From the NCBI GenBank assembly GCA_003240775.1, contig QFNI01000062.1:1-20302 (forward strand): a stretch of DNA of 20,302 nucleotides, in the 5' to 3' direction. The translations under genes were made by a program, and so were the position numbers. The notes under the pieces were generated by a model, which was not told where the DNA came from, did no database searches, and saw only the letters and a program-made list of their open reading frames with translations. This DNA comes from Mesorhizobium amorphae (GTDB taxonomy: Bacteria; Pseudomonadota; Alphaproteobacteria; Rhizobiales; Rhizobiaceae). Shown piece by piece: positions 6,744 through 15,680 of the stretch (position 1 is the first letter of the stretch; every line of letters begins with the position of its first letter).

Positions 6744-7162
6744 GCGCGATCTTCGAGATCCTGCTCATCGTGATGATCGGGGTCCTGATCCGGGCGCGCA
6801 TGTCGGAATCCAGGGCCTGGGCCCGGATGCTGGCGGCGGAAAGGGCGAACACCGCGCTTTTCGCGCAGCATCTCGCCCTGACGCAGATTCAGCTCGCGGA
6901 GACGCAGCGCGCCATGCGCGAGATCGGCGAGCGCGCCGACCAGCGCGCGCGGGGCCGCCCTCCCGGCCGCGCCGACGACGCGGACTGGAGGCGCCGCTGG
7001 GCGTTGGCCGTCCTCGGCGCGCGGGGCGACCCGTCCCCGGAGGATCTGCGCAAGCTCAGGTCCCGCGCCATCATCAGGGCCCACCCCGACTCCGGCGGCA
7101 GCGCCGAGGCGCTGGCCGAGGTGGAGGAGGCGTTCGCCGCGCTTCAGGGGCGCACCCCGTAA
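6740..7162 (+). CDS. Membrane-anchored J-domain (DnaJ-like) protein, 140 aa
   Basis: The protein starts with an N-terminal hydrophobic anchor (MSAIFEILLIVMIGVLIRAR), then a helical, coiled-coil-like stretch rich in Ala, Gln and Glu (about 22-72). The C-terminal 60 residues form a J-domain: WRRRWALAVLG (83-93), SPEDLRKLRSRAIIRAHPD (99-117) with the signature HPD at 115-117, then EALAEVEEAFAAL (123-135). J-domains stimulate ATP hydrolysis by Hsp70/DnaK, recruiting it to a place or client. The layout of anchor plus C-terminal J-domain resembles DjlA/TerB- or Tim14-like membrane co-chaperones rather than housekeeping DnaJ; Gly-rich and zinc-finger regions are absent. The ATG at 6740 overlaps the upstream stop. 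Its last 19 bases overlap the end of the convergent gene at 7144. Confidence 0.8.
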   Translation: MSAIFEILLIVMIGVLIRARMSESRAWARMLAAERANTALFAQHLALTQIQLAETQRAMREIGERADQRARGRPPGRADDADWRRRWALAVLGARGDPSPEDLRKLRSRAIIRAHPDSGGSAEALAEVEEAFAALQGRTP

Positions 7163-8133
7163 TCGTAACGGTCCCCGAGCAGCCGCCGGAACGCGTCCTC
7201 GCGCGCGGCGACGTCCTCGGCCGAGGGGATCTCGTCCGGGTCCCTCGCCAGAAGAAGCCCGTCCCCGGAGGCGATGACCGGCGCTCGCCAGCGCGCGTCC
7301 CAGGCGCAGACGACGGACCCTCGCGTGTCGGTCATCAGGATCGCGTCCGTCGTCCCGTCGCTCATGACGGAGAACGTCAGCGGGTCTGACGTTTCAGCGC
7401 CGAAAACGCGCCGCGCCCCGGCGATCGCCGCCTCCGTCCACGGCCCGGTTCGTCGCCGAAGCCCCGGGACCGGGTCGCCCGCGGCGGCCATGACGTGGAA
7501 ACAGGTCAGCGACGCGGGGGGGCCGACCATGATGTCGTCCAGAACCCCCGAGATCAGGATGTGCCTCGTCACCGCGCCGCTCATCGCCTCGTCGGCCCGG
7601 ACGGTGACCCCTTTCCGCCAGCCGTTGTCGCTCGCCCGCGAGAACGGGTGCTCCGGGGACAGCGCGGTGATCCGGCGCTCGGCGTGGTCGGCGCGCAGCA
7701 CGTTCGCCGCTCCGGAGACGTGATCGACGAGCAGCGGCAGGCCCATGGCCCGGCTCCAGGCGGCGGCCAGCACCTCGTCCGGGACCGGCTCGCCGGCGAG
7801 CGCGGCGGCCGGGGCGGACCGGATCAGCGCGTCGAGGCCGGCGCGCAGCCGCGGATCTGACGCGTTGTCCGCGCCGCGAGCGGCGTCAGCGGAGGACGGG
7901 TCCACGTCACCCGCCGGGTCCGTGACGCGTATCCCCGCGCCCCATGCGGGCAGGACCTCGCACGCCGTCGCGCTGACCACCATGACCCTTCCGGGCCCGT
8001 AACGCATCGACGCCCCGTCGTCCGAAACGGCGACGACGGGCCCGGTCGGCAGATGGACCCGGACGGGCGCGCCGTCACGGGTGCCGGGCAGGGTCAGCTT
8101 CGAGATTATCTCCTCAACCCCCGTTCTCGTCAC
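7144..8133 (-). CDS. Hypothetical protein, 329 aa, last gene of the SNO operon
   Basis: I do not recognise this protein. It looks soluble, with mixed alpha/beta content, Ala-, Gly- and Asp-rich, and no clear motif or membrane segment. The start is GTG at 8133, overlapping the TGA of the PcfJ-like gene (GTGA), with GAGGAGG about 8 nt upstream inside that gene's end. The frame is open further upstream, but that part lies inside the PcfJ-like gene and is Arg-rich shadow sequence. Coupling to the SNO and PcfJ-like genes suggests a joint role. The 3' end overlaps the convergent J-domain gene by 19 nt. Confidence 0.85.
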   Translation of the reverse strand: MTRTGVEEIISKLTLPGTRDGAPVRVHLPTGPVVAVSDDGASMRYGPGRVMVVSATACEVLPAWGAGIRVTDPAGDVDPSSADAARGADNASDPRLRAGLDALIRSAPAAALAGEPVPDEVLAAAWSRAMGLPLLVDHVSGAANVLRADHAERRITALSPEHPFSRASDNGWRKGVTVRADEAMSGAVTRHILISGVLDDIMVGPPASLTCFHVMAAAGDPVPGLRRRTGPWTEAAIAGARRVFGAETSDPLTFSVMSDGTTDAILMTDTRGSVVCAWDARWRAPVIASGDGLLLARDPDEIPSAEDVAAREDAFRRLLGDRYDYGVRP

Positions 8134-10493
8134 GGCGTCGCCTCCTCGCGCTTGGCCGCTGACCGCGCGGCAGCGGCGGCCTCCGCCGCTTCTCGCATCT
8201 CGCGGGCGACGTCGGGGTTCATCATCCTCACCAGGTCGAGGGCCGCCTCGGTCCTGTAGACGACCTCGGGCGAATCGGCGTCGAAGCCGCCGCCGACGAC
8301 GCCGCGCCACTCGGCCCAGGCTTTCGCCAGGCGATCTGCCGACAGCGCGTCGCCCACGCCAAGCGTGTTTTTCCACCGATCCTCGGGCGCGGAGGCGGCC
8401 TGTTCGACACGCATCTTCGCGCGCCAGTTTGGCCCGTGGCCTCCGCGCTGCACCTCGTTCGCCTGCGCCTCCGCCGCCGCGTCTCGCAGCTCCGCCCTCC
8501 AGATGTCGAGCTTCTCCCCGAGTTCCCGGACCCGCTCCGGCGGGAAGCACGCCATGGCCATCTCGATGCCCGCGGCCTTCTGCTCGGGGGTCCCCCCGGC
8601 GTTCCGGTAGCCGGAATGCTCGCTGATGGTGACGCTGATGTCGCCTTTGCGGATCCCTGCCATCTGGATGGTGCTCGAGTTGGTGATCGAGCCGCCCGGG
8701 GCGGACACCGAGAAGTAGTGGCTTTCGGCCCTGATCGCGGGGGAGAGGTGGTAAAGGCCCACGCAATGCTTCTTCGTGTCGCCCTCGCGCTGCAACGCGG
8801 CCATGTTCCGGATCTGGCTGATGACGTAGCCTTCCGACGTCGTGTAAGGCTGCGGCAGGATGACCGGGAACTGGTCAATCCCGAGCATCTCGACGCCAAG
8901 GGCGCGACGGCGCTCGACGTTCGCCGTCGCCACCGGGTCGCTGTCGATGCTCCCCAGCGCCGCGGACCGCGTCAGGTAGCGGCGAGAGAACTCGAGCAGG
9001 GCGCCGAGCGGGTTCTTCGCCCGCCCCGTGACCATCTCCATCGCGGACTCGAATCCTCGCCGGAAAAGCGTCTCCTCCGGGCCGAAGGACGGGCCCTGAC
9101 CGCGGGACGCCGCCTTCAGCGCCACGGGGATGACGACGGACCTCGAAAGGTGGCTCACCGCGTCCAGGGCGTCCATCATGAACCTCGCCAGCGCGGCGCG
9201 GTCGACGATATCCGGCTCCGCGCCGGCGGCGCGGGCGAGCGATTCGCGCCATTCCGTCCATCTCCCCTTGGCCGAGGCGCAAAGCTCCATCGGGTCACGC
9301 CTCAGCTCGTCCGCGAGCGGGATCACGGCCGCGGAGAGCACGTCGACCATCGCCTTCCACCCCGCCTCGTCGTCCGGGATCCAGTCGGGCTGCATCGCGG
9401 CGACGATCGGCATGATCCGGCCCTCGTCGGCGCGGGCGTCGATGAACCAGGCCCTTGACGTCATGCGGCCGAGCGCGTCCGCGCCCGACGCCTCCGCCCG
9501 GCTCCGGAACGCCGGCTCCCCGCGCTCGTCAGAGCGGATCTTCGAGACGCGCTTCAGGGCCGCCTTGGAGAGCCCCATCTCCTCGGAGAGGACCGGGCCG
9601 AGAGGCTGGCGTTTGTCGATCGCCTCGCGCGCCGCTTGCGAACGGGAGATCCGGGTCGCGATCACCGAGTAGAGCTCGCACGCCTGCAGACGGTCCGAAA
9701 GGATCGTTTCCGCGCCCTCACGCCCGGAAAGGTCGGCTCCGGAATAGTAGTCCACGTCAGTCGGACGCACCCGGAAGCTGCGCGACATCGCGCGGAGCGC
9801 GGCGCCGATCTCGGGCGTGATCAGGGCGGCCCGCTCCCCGCCGGCCGCGAGCAGGTTCTCCGCGGTGATTCGCGAATCCTCCACCCGGAGGTCGGGCGGC
9901 ATGGGCATTTTGTCCGCCCTGATGAGCCGGACCCCGGAGCCGTTTTCGAAGTTCCTGCCGACGGCTCGTTCCATGAACATGACGTCCCGCTCGCGAACGC
10001 CCGCCAGGACGATGGCGTTTTCCGGAAACGGCTCGGAGCGGAGATCGACGGCCTTCCCTCCGGCAAGGTCGTGCAGGAGGCTGAGCCTCGAACCGGAAGA
10101 TGTCGGAGCGGACCCGCGCCATTTCGCCGGATCATCAGCCGCCAGCGGCGCTTTCAGGAGCCTCGCCAGGCAGCTTGCCGCCACCGCTTCGGCGGCCTCC
10201 TCGTTGATGATCGACCAGTCCCACGGCCTGCGCGCGAGCGAGGGGTCCATGAACGTGCAGGACGGCAGATGAAAAGACGCCGAGACCGGACATTTGCCGG
10301 ACCTCGTCATCAGCGCCGTCCCCTTGGCCGAGAAGATGACCATCCCGTCCATGATGCCCGGCCCGGAGCGGGAGATCGTCATGGAGACATCCGCGTCGAC
10401 GACGTCGCCGGCGTCGGAGGCGAGCGACGTCTTGTAGACCCCTTCCGACCCGGAAATCGAAAGGACGCGATAACCCTTCCTCAGGACAGCCAT
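8130..10493 (-). CDS. PcfJ-like protein, 787 aa
   Basis: Residues about 565-640 match the PcfJ-like domain named after a gene of the conjugative plasmid pCF10. The core is ALQREGDTKKHCVGLYHLSP with the invariant HCVG at 576-579, followed by a strand pair ending YFSVSAPGG (592-601) and STIQM (607-611). PcfJ domains are found in phages and conjugative elements, often alone or within large polyvalent proteins; their biochemical function is not settled. The first 550 residues are helical-rich and unrecognised, with a basic DNA-binding-like stretch around 280-330. The C-terminal 150 residues look coiled-coil-like and Ala/Glu-rich. The ATG at 10493 lies 13 nt inside the end of the SNO gene, so it is co-translated with the helicase, suggesting a complex. 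Confidence 0.75.
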   Translation of the reverse strand: MAVLRKGYRVLSISGSEGVYKTSLASDAGDVVDADVSMTISRSGPGIMDGMVIFSAKGTALMTRSGKCPVSASFHLPSCTFMDPSLARRPWDWSIINEEAAEAVAASCLARLLKAPLAADDPAKWRGSAPTSSGSRLSLLHDLAGGKAVDLRSEPFPENAIVLAGVRERDVMFMERAVGRNFENGSGVRLIRADKMPMPPDLRVEDSRITAENLLAAGGERAALITPEIGAALRAMSRSFRVRPTDVDYYSGADLSGREGAETILSDRLQACELYSVIATRISRSQAAREAIDKRQPLGPVLSEEMGLSKAALKRVSKIRSDERGEPAFRSRAEASGADALGRMTSRAWFIDARADEGRIMPIVAAMQPDWIPDDEAGWKAMVDVLSAAVIPLADELRRDPMELCASAKGRWTEWRESLARAAGAEPDIVDRAALARFMMDALDAVSHLSRSVVIPVALKAASRGQGPSFGPEETLFRRGFESAMEMVTGRAKNPLGALLEFSRRYLTRSAALGSIDSDPVATANVERRRALGVEMLGIDQFPVILPQPYTTSEGYVISQIRNMAALQREGDTKKHCVGLYHLSPAIRAESHYFSVSAPGGSITNSSTIQMAGIRKGDISVTISEHSGYRNAGGTPEQKAAGIEMAMACFPPERVRELGEKLDIWRAELRDAAAEAQANEVQRGGHGPNWRAKMRVEQAASAPEDRWKNTLGVGDALSADRLAKAWAEWRGVVGGGFDADSPEVVYRTEAALDLVRMMNPDVAREMREAAEAAAAARSAAKREEATP

Positions 10494-13400
10494 GTGATCT
10501 CCTCGTCTTCCATGATCGGCGCCGCTTCGGCGACCGGTTCCTCATCGTCGGTCCGGGGCGCGATGACAGGCGCCTCCCCGTCATGCGGCAGGGCCTCCCA
10601 GCGCGCCGGGTCCATCATGACCTCGTTGATCATGTCGCGCATGTAGAACGGCATGTTGAGCCGCAGGTCGTCGTTCTCGACCGGCCTGACGATCAGGCCG
10701 GTCAGGTGCGCGAGCAGGGTCAGCCCCTCCTCGGAGGTCGTGTCGACCTGGATGTTGCGCTGCCTGATGGCGCGGCCCGCGTCGGACTTGCGCCTCGGCA
10801 TCGGCTCACCATCGTAGACGGCCTCGTGAAGCCCGGGGCGAACGCGGTAGAAGTCCCAGGTCCCCGCGCGAAGCGGCGGGACCGTGATGCTCGCCGATTC
10901 GCTGCGGACGATGATCTGCACCGTGGGCGCGACCTTCTCGTCGTCCTTGTTGCGCCAGCTCGCCGACAGGAACACCTTGTCCGGGATCCTGCCGGGGTTC
11001 CGGGCCATCTCGTCCTTCATGGCGTCCGTGCCGAACGCCTTCCAGTATTCCGCGGCCCGCTCCAGCGGCTTCGTGATCTCGCCCTCCTTCAGCATCCGCG
11101 CGAAGGCGACCAGCGGCAGCGGGTCGGAGACCTCGACCGGCAGGCGCTCGAGGTCGATCTGGCTGTCATCCACGACGATGCCCCGGTTGATCGAGCCGTC
11201 AGACAGCCGGTAAAGGGACACCATCCCGAGGTTGTTCTTTTCCGATTCGATGAGCCCCGAGATGAGGTTGCCGTGCAGGATCTGCACCGGATTCTCGATG
11301 ATCGTCTCGTCCCGGCCGGGCTCGGGGAACTTCTCCATGATCGAATCGCCAGCGCCGGGCGCGGCGACGCTGACCCTTTCGGCGTTATCGACCAGGGCGG
11401 ACAGGCGGACCCGGACGGTAGAGACCGACCCGGGAGCGATGAGATCCACGGCCCAGGCGGAAGCCAGGCCGTAATCGGAAGGGCTGGGCGGGACGCGCAT
11501 GCCGACCACCACGGCCTGCTTCGTGTTGTCGAGAATGAAGGAGCCGCCGACGAGGTGCTCGGGCAGGTCGATCACCGAGCCGGGCGCGAGATCGGACATC
11601 AGGCGGATCATCGCCTCGCGGCGACCCTTGCGGCTCTCGAACAGCGCGCCGCCGAGGGCGGGCTCGCGCATCGCGTCCTCGATCGACACGTTGGCCGAAA
11701 GGAAGGCGCGCAGGCTGTCCGCCAGGCCGCGACGAAGCGTTTCGGCGTAGGGGCGGAAACCGTCAGCCCCCACCTCGGACGCGCACTTGCTGATCGCGGA
11801 CCCGACCATGTCCGCGTCCCACGCCTTGCCGGTGATCCGCTGGATCCCGGTCGAGACGTAAAGCGGCGCCGAGAAGGCGGACACGTCCGGATCATCGCTT
11901 TCGGTGCCGGAGAACAGGGACGTGCGCAGGATCTCCACCTCCCCCGCGAACATCTTGGGAACAAGGGGGTTGCGGTTTTTCCTGTCCAGCTCCTCGACCA
12001 TGGAGGAGAACTCCTCCATGACGTGGCGGATGAAGCGGTCCTGCTCGTCCGGGTCGAGGATGATCAGGCGCGTCATCACCTTGTTGGCGATGTGATCAGT
12101 CCCCTGCTCGCCGAGAGAATCGAACATCATCTCCCCGGTTTCATCGTCGGCCTCCATGGAGAAGTGCTCCTCCAGCACCATGCGCCGGATGAGGTCGGGG
12201 TTCGCTTCCAGGATCGCGCGCATCGCGTCGCTGCCCACGCGGTTGAGCAGGTCGGGAACCGTTTCGATCAGCATCGGATGGGAGCGGTTGCCGTCGACGG
12301 ACGCGCCCATCTGGCGAAGATGCGCGTTCAGCATCTGCAGGATGCGCATCTCCGGGACCAGGCCGGTCATCAGCATGTGGATGACCGGGTTCTCGACCTG
12401 CAGGTAGCGGTTGGTCCGCCCGGCGCCCTGAACGAACTTGACCGGGCTCTGGAACACGTCGCAGTTGACCGTCTCCCGCATCCGCTGGTCCTTGCAGAGC
12501 GGACCGGCGTGCATGCTGACCCCGGTCGCGCCGCTGCGGTTGTAAAACAGGATGTCGATCTCGCCGTCGTTGAACTGGCGCATGATCTCGCGCTTGTCAC
12601 GCTCCTCCTTGCCGCGGCGCTCGATGACGCCGCCGCGGTAGGCGACGGATCGGCCGGAAATCTCGCCGGTCCGGTAGCCGCGATCCTCCAGGACGGAGCG
12701 GACGTGGTCGAGCGGTGATGCGCTCCAGTCCGGCAGCCGGCCGAGGGCGGATTCGATCGAATCCGAGAGCGTCCGCAGCCTCTCGTCCCGCTCGCGCATG
12801 TCGACGAGTTCCCCATCGATCCTTGCGAAGAAGACGCGTTCCGTCACGCGCCGCACCTGGTCGGAAAGGCTCAGATCGATCTCGTCCCCGATCTCGAACC
12901 CGCCCTCCTTGAGGATCTCGGAAAACAGCGTCTCCATGGTCCCGTCGAAGGAGACCAGCGGCTTGTGGTTGCGGGCGATGATATCCTCCACCGCGTCGAC
13001 CACCTGCTCGTTGAACTTCATCGACGACAGCATCATGCGGATAAGCCTGTCGAGGGGGCCGCCGATCCCGCCGCCATACTGGTTCATGGCCCTGGACCGG
13101 GCCCGCGCCGCCTCGTCGGGAACGCCTTCGCCGAGCATGTCCTCGTTCGCGGCGTTTCGCGCCGCGGCGACCATGTCCTTGACGATCATCCCGACGGACA
13201 GGGCCATCTCCATGACGCCGGCGAAGTTCCGCATCACCGCGAAATGCCGCTTGATCACCTCGTCGCTCGGGGTGATGACCCCGTAGGTCACGTTGGTCAC
13301 GTCGTGGCCGCGGCGCAGGAAGCAGCCGTCCTCCGTGATCATCGTCGTGAACGCCTCCCTGGCCGGCTCCCCGCCGGAAATGACCGCGTTCAGAACCTTT

Positions 13401-15577
13401 TCGCGCTCCGCCTCGGACATGCTGGCGGGGAGCAGCTGCGGGTAGGCGCGGACATGCTCCGGCTTGCCCATCGGGGTGGCCGTGAAGTCGATGACGTCCT
13501 CGTGCCGGAGATGCGCCTTGATCTGCGAGAAAACGACGCCGGCGCGGCTGCGCAGGTTGGCGGCGTTGTGCGCCTCGTCGTTGATGATCCGCAGCTTGCC
13601 CGTCTTGGCCTGCTCGATCAGCCACTTGGGAAGCGCGCCTTCAGGACCCTCGCGCAGGAGCCCGTGGGTCATGATCATGACCCTGCGGTTCGCGTCCGGC
13701 CAGACCCCGGAATCGATCATGGCGCGCCGCTCCTCGAGCGTCATGTTGCGATATTGCCGGGTGACCTGGCGCCCCTCGGAATCGAGCGTTGTGCGGTTGT
13801 AGCGCGTCCCGGTGGTGCAGAGGATCGCCTCGTCGACGATGCCCAGCGCGTCGAGGTCGCGCATCACGTCAGGCGCGTTCATCACCGGGTTCTCGGTGAA
13901 CATCACGACCCGGACGTCCGGGTCCTCGCGCAGCATGATGCGGGCGATCGCGGCGCTCATGCGCCCCTTGCCGACCCCGGTCTCGTCCGCGTCGAGGACG
14001 GCGCGATTGCGTCGCCGCGCGTCGATCCACTGGGCGATCCCGTCGACCTGCTCGGCGCTGAGCGTCTCGGACATGTCGGCGATCCCCATCCCGAGCGCCG
14101 AGGAGACCATGCCGTCCACGCCGCCCATCGGCTCCGCGTAGCGCATGACGCGCTCCTGCGCCTTGGCCACGGCGCCCTCGAGCGACATGGGGATCATGGT
14201 GAACGGGGCCGCCACCCGCGACATCGCCGTATACGGGCGCTGGTGCGAATTGTTCTCCCGATCCGAGGTGACGTCGGTCTCGATTCCGCGGTGATGCTCC
14301 CCGATCCGGCGACGAGCCCGCAGGACGTCGCCCTCGAAGGAGAGCAGATCGTCGCTCTCCTGCGCCTTCATCACCCGGAAGGCGGCGGGCGGCAGGCTGT
14401 CGATGACCTCAGGGCGAACGTCGCCGAAGACCATCATGGTCCAGCGCCGCGTGCCGGGCGCGCCGTCGGCGACCTCGGAGGTCATCTCGAGGGTGCCCTC
14501 GACGGAACGGAAAACCCCGAGCGCGGCGCGGATCTCGGCCGCCGCGTCCGATTCGGAACCGCCCGGAACGATCATGACCGCGACCCCGTCGTCCGCGAGC
14601 CCGGTCACGAGGTTGCGCGCGTAAGCGCCGGCCTCGGACGGGTGAACGGCGCCGATATCGGCGACGACGCAATGGGTTCCGGCGCGACCTTCGGTGAACG
14701 CCCAGGACAGATCCTCCGAGCCGGTGACCTTGGGGACGCCGTAGCCGCGGGTGATGCGGCGCAGAAGCATGGAGAGATGCAGGGAAGGCGCCAGCAGCGG
14801 CTCCTCGTCGGTCGGCCTGGTCAGCGCCGGACGCGCCATGTTGGCCGTCCGGGACGCCTGCCGCCAGGCGGCGCGCGACGCGTCGTCGGAGACCGAGCGG
14901 GCGATGATCTCGCGGGCGAACGCCTCCGTGAGCGCCTCCTCGATTTCGCGGTCGCGGAAAGGCCCCGGGGATCCGTCGAACGTGTCCGCGGCGTATCCGG
15001 CCATGCGCTCGAGATCGGCGCGATGCACCGTGCCGCGCTCGGCCGAGCGGACAAGCGCGTGCGCGAGATCGTCGATATGCGCGGGGGAGAGGACGCGCAG
15101 GAAGTCAGGGCCGGTGTTCTCCGCCGTCTCCTGGATCACCCGGAGATTGCCCGTGATGAACCGGCCGTTGACCGCCTGGACGACCTCGTCTCCGCTCCGG
15201 TTGCGGCCGATCATCACCGCCCCGCGCGGGTCCGGGCCGGGCGGCGGGGCGGGAGCCTTCTCGATGATCGTCGCCTTGCGGACCATCACCTCGCGCGGCA
15301 CCATGATGCGCTCCGCGCCGATCCCGGCGCAAAGCTCCGACATCCGCACCGGGAAGGCGCCGCTGGCGTCCGGGAGCAGGATCCGCATGTTGGCGCGGCC
15401 GCTGACCGGCTTGAATCCGAACCGCTTCGACGAATCGAGAACCGCCACCCCCTCCGGGGCGTCGGACCGAAGGATGAGGCCGATCTTGCCGTCACGCATG
15501 ACGAACCGGAAAAGCTTGGCGCGCCCGTCCGGGAAGCGCATCCAGTTCACCTTGTCGCTCGGCACCTTGCTGGTCAT
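10481..15577 (-). CDS. Strawberry-notch-like superfamily 2 helicase, 1698 aa
   Basis: This giant protein carries a complete SNO-type SF2 helicase core. A Q-like motif LSAEQVDGIAQW is at 507-518, Walker A DETGVGKGR at 531-539, Walker B DEAH at 667-670 and motif III FTATP at 698-702. In the second RecA-like lobe RSGATGVSMHAG is at 1014-1025 and the arginine-finger motif QGAGRTNR at 1050-1057. GVGKGR and the GVS-H and GR-T-R patterns separate SNO proteins from ordinary DEAD/SWI2 helicases. Phage SNO proteins are often fused to an N-terminal adenine methyltransferase. Here residues about 260-390 look like a Rossmann-type domain (VADIGAVHPSEAG, VAVMIVPGG) but have no NPPY/F motif, so methylation is unlikely. 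The last 550 residues are unrecognised. The ATG at 15577 follows GGAG by 8 nt. It heads an operon with the PcfJ-like gene. Confidence 0.85.
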   Translation of the reverse strand: MTSKVPSDKVNWMRFPDGRAKLFRFVMRDGKIGLILRSDAPEGVAVLDSSKRFGFKPVSGRANMRILLPDASGAFPVRMSELCAGIGAERIMVPREVMVRKATIIEKAPAPPPGPDPRGAVMIGRNRSGDEVVQAVNGRFITGNLRVIQETAENTGPDFLRVLSPAHIDDLAHALVRSAERGTVHRADLERMAGYAADTFDGSPGPFRDREIEEALTEAFAREIIARSVSDDASRAAWRQASRTANMARPALTRPTDEEPLLAPSLHLSMLLRRITRGYGVPKVTGSEDLSWAFTEGRAGTHCVVADIGAVHPSEAGAYARNLVTGLADDGVAVMIVPGGSESDAAAEIRAALGVFRSVEGTLEMTSEVADGAPGTRRWTMMVFGDVRPEVIDSLPPAAFRVMKAQESDDLLSFEGDVLRARRRIGEHHRGIETDVTSDRENNSHQRPYTAMSRVAAPFTMIPMSLEGAVAKAQERVMRYAEPMGGVDGMVSSALGMGIADMSETLSAEQVDGIAQWIDARRRNRAVLDADETGVGKGRMSAAIARIMLREDPDVRVVMFTENPVMNAPDVMRDLDALGIVDEAILCTTGTRYNRTTLDSEGRQVTRQYRNMTLEERRAMIDSGVWPDANRRVMIMTHGLLREGPEGALPKWLIEQAKTGKLRIINDEAHNAANLRSRAGVVFSQIKAHLRHEDVIDFTATPMGKPEHVRAYPQLLPASMSEAEREKVLNAVISGGEPAREAFTTMITEDGCFLRRGHDVTNVTYGVITPSDEVIKRHFAVMRNFAGVMEMALSVGMIVKDMVAAARNAANEDMLGEGVPDEAARARSRAMNQYGGGIGGPLDRLIRMMLSSMKFNEQVVDAVEDIIARNHKPLVSFDGTMETLFSEILKEGGFEIGDEIDLSLSDQVRRVTERVFFARIDGELVDMRERDERLRTLSDSIESALGRLPDWSASPLDHVRSVLEDRGYRTGEISGRSVAYRGGVIERRGKEERDKREIMRQFNDGEIDILFYNRSGATGVSMHAGPLCKDQRMRETVNCDVFQSPVKFVQGAGRTNRYLQVENPVIHMLMTGLVPEMRILQMLNAHLRQMGASVDGNRSHPMLIETVPDLLNRVGSDAMRAILEANPDLIRRMVLEEHFSMEADDETGEMMFDSLGEQGTDHIANKVMTRLIILDPDEQDRFIRHVMEEFSSMVEELDRKNRNPLVPKMFAGEVEILRTSLFSGTESDDPDVSAFSAPLYVSTGIQRITGKAWDADMVGSAISKCASEVGADGFRPYAETLRRGLADSLRAFLSANVSIEDAMREPALGGALFESRKGRREAMIRLMSDLAPGSVIDLPEHLVGGSFILDNTKQAVVVGMRVPPSPSDYGLASAWAVDLIAPGSVSTVRVRLSALVDNAERVSVAAPGAGDSIMEKFPEPGRDETIIENPVQILHGNLISGLIESEKNNLGMVSLYRLSDGSINRGIVVDDSQIDLERLPVEVSDPLPLVAFARMLKEGEITKPLERAAEYWKAFGTDAMKDEMARNPGRIPDKVFLSASWRNKDDEKVAPTVQIIVRSESASITVPPLRAGTWDFYRVRPGLHEAVYDGEPMPRRKSDAGRAIRQRNIQVDTTSEEGLTLLAHLTGLIVRPVENDDLRLNMPFYMRDMINEVMMDPARWEALPHDGEAPVIAPRTDDEEPVAEAAPIMEDEEITWLS

Positions 15578-15621
15578 CTCGTCATCTCCGTGAAGCTCGG
15601 CTCATCATGGCTGGCGCGACC

Positions 15622-15653
15622 GAAAAAAGGAAGGGGCCGATAAGCGGCCCCTT
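15622..15653 (-). terminator. Intrinsic terminator of the 469-aa gene
   Basis: On the minus strand AAGGGGCCG, loop CTTAT and CGGCCCCTT form a perfect 9-bp stem (10 bp with the flanking pair), followed by CC and six T (complement of 15623-15628). This is a textbook rho-independent terminator placed about 30 nt after the stop codon of the 469-aa gene and about 45 nt before the SNO start codon. I see no good promoter in that short gap, so the SNO operon may depend on read-through. Confidence 0.85.
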
Positions 15654-15680
15654 CGGTGAAATCAGCCCTTCCGGGAGGGA

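Noticed and set aside
8134..8766. Upstream extension of the 329-aa gene to a start at 8766
   Set aside because: This part lies wholly inside the PcfJ-like gene and is Arg/Gly-rich; the GTG at 8133 overlapping the stop codon with a ribosome-binding site is the better start.
8436..10646. Plus-strand frames of 340 and 336 codons opposite the PcfJ-like gene
   Set aside because: Same antisense composition bias; the HCVG motif and gene overlaps support the minus strand.
10583..12718. Long plus-strand open frames (711 and 892 codons at 10583-12718 and 12965-15643) opposite the SNO gene
   Set aside because: They are rich in Arg, His, Asp and Val repeats typical of GC-driven antisense frames, carry no motifs and lie fully opposite a gene with clear helicase motifs.
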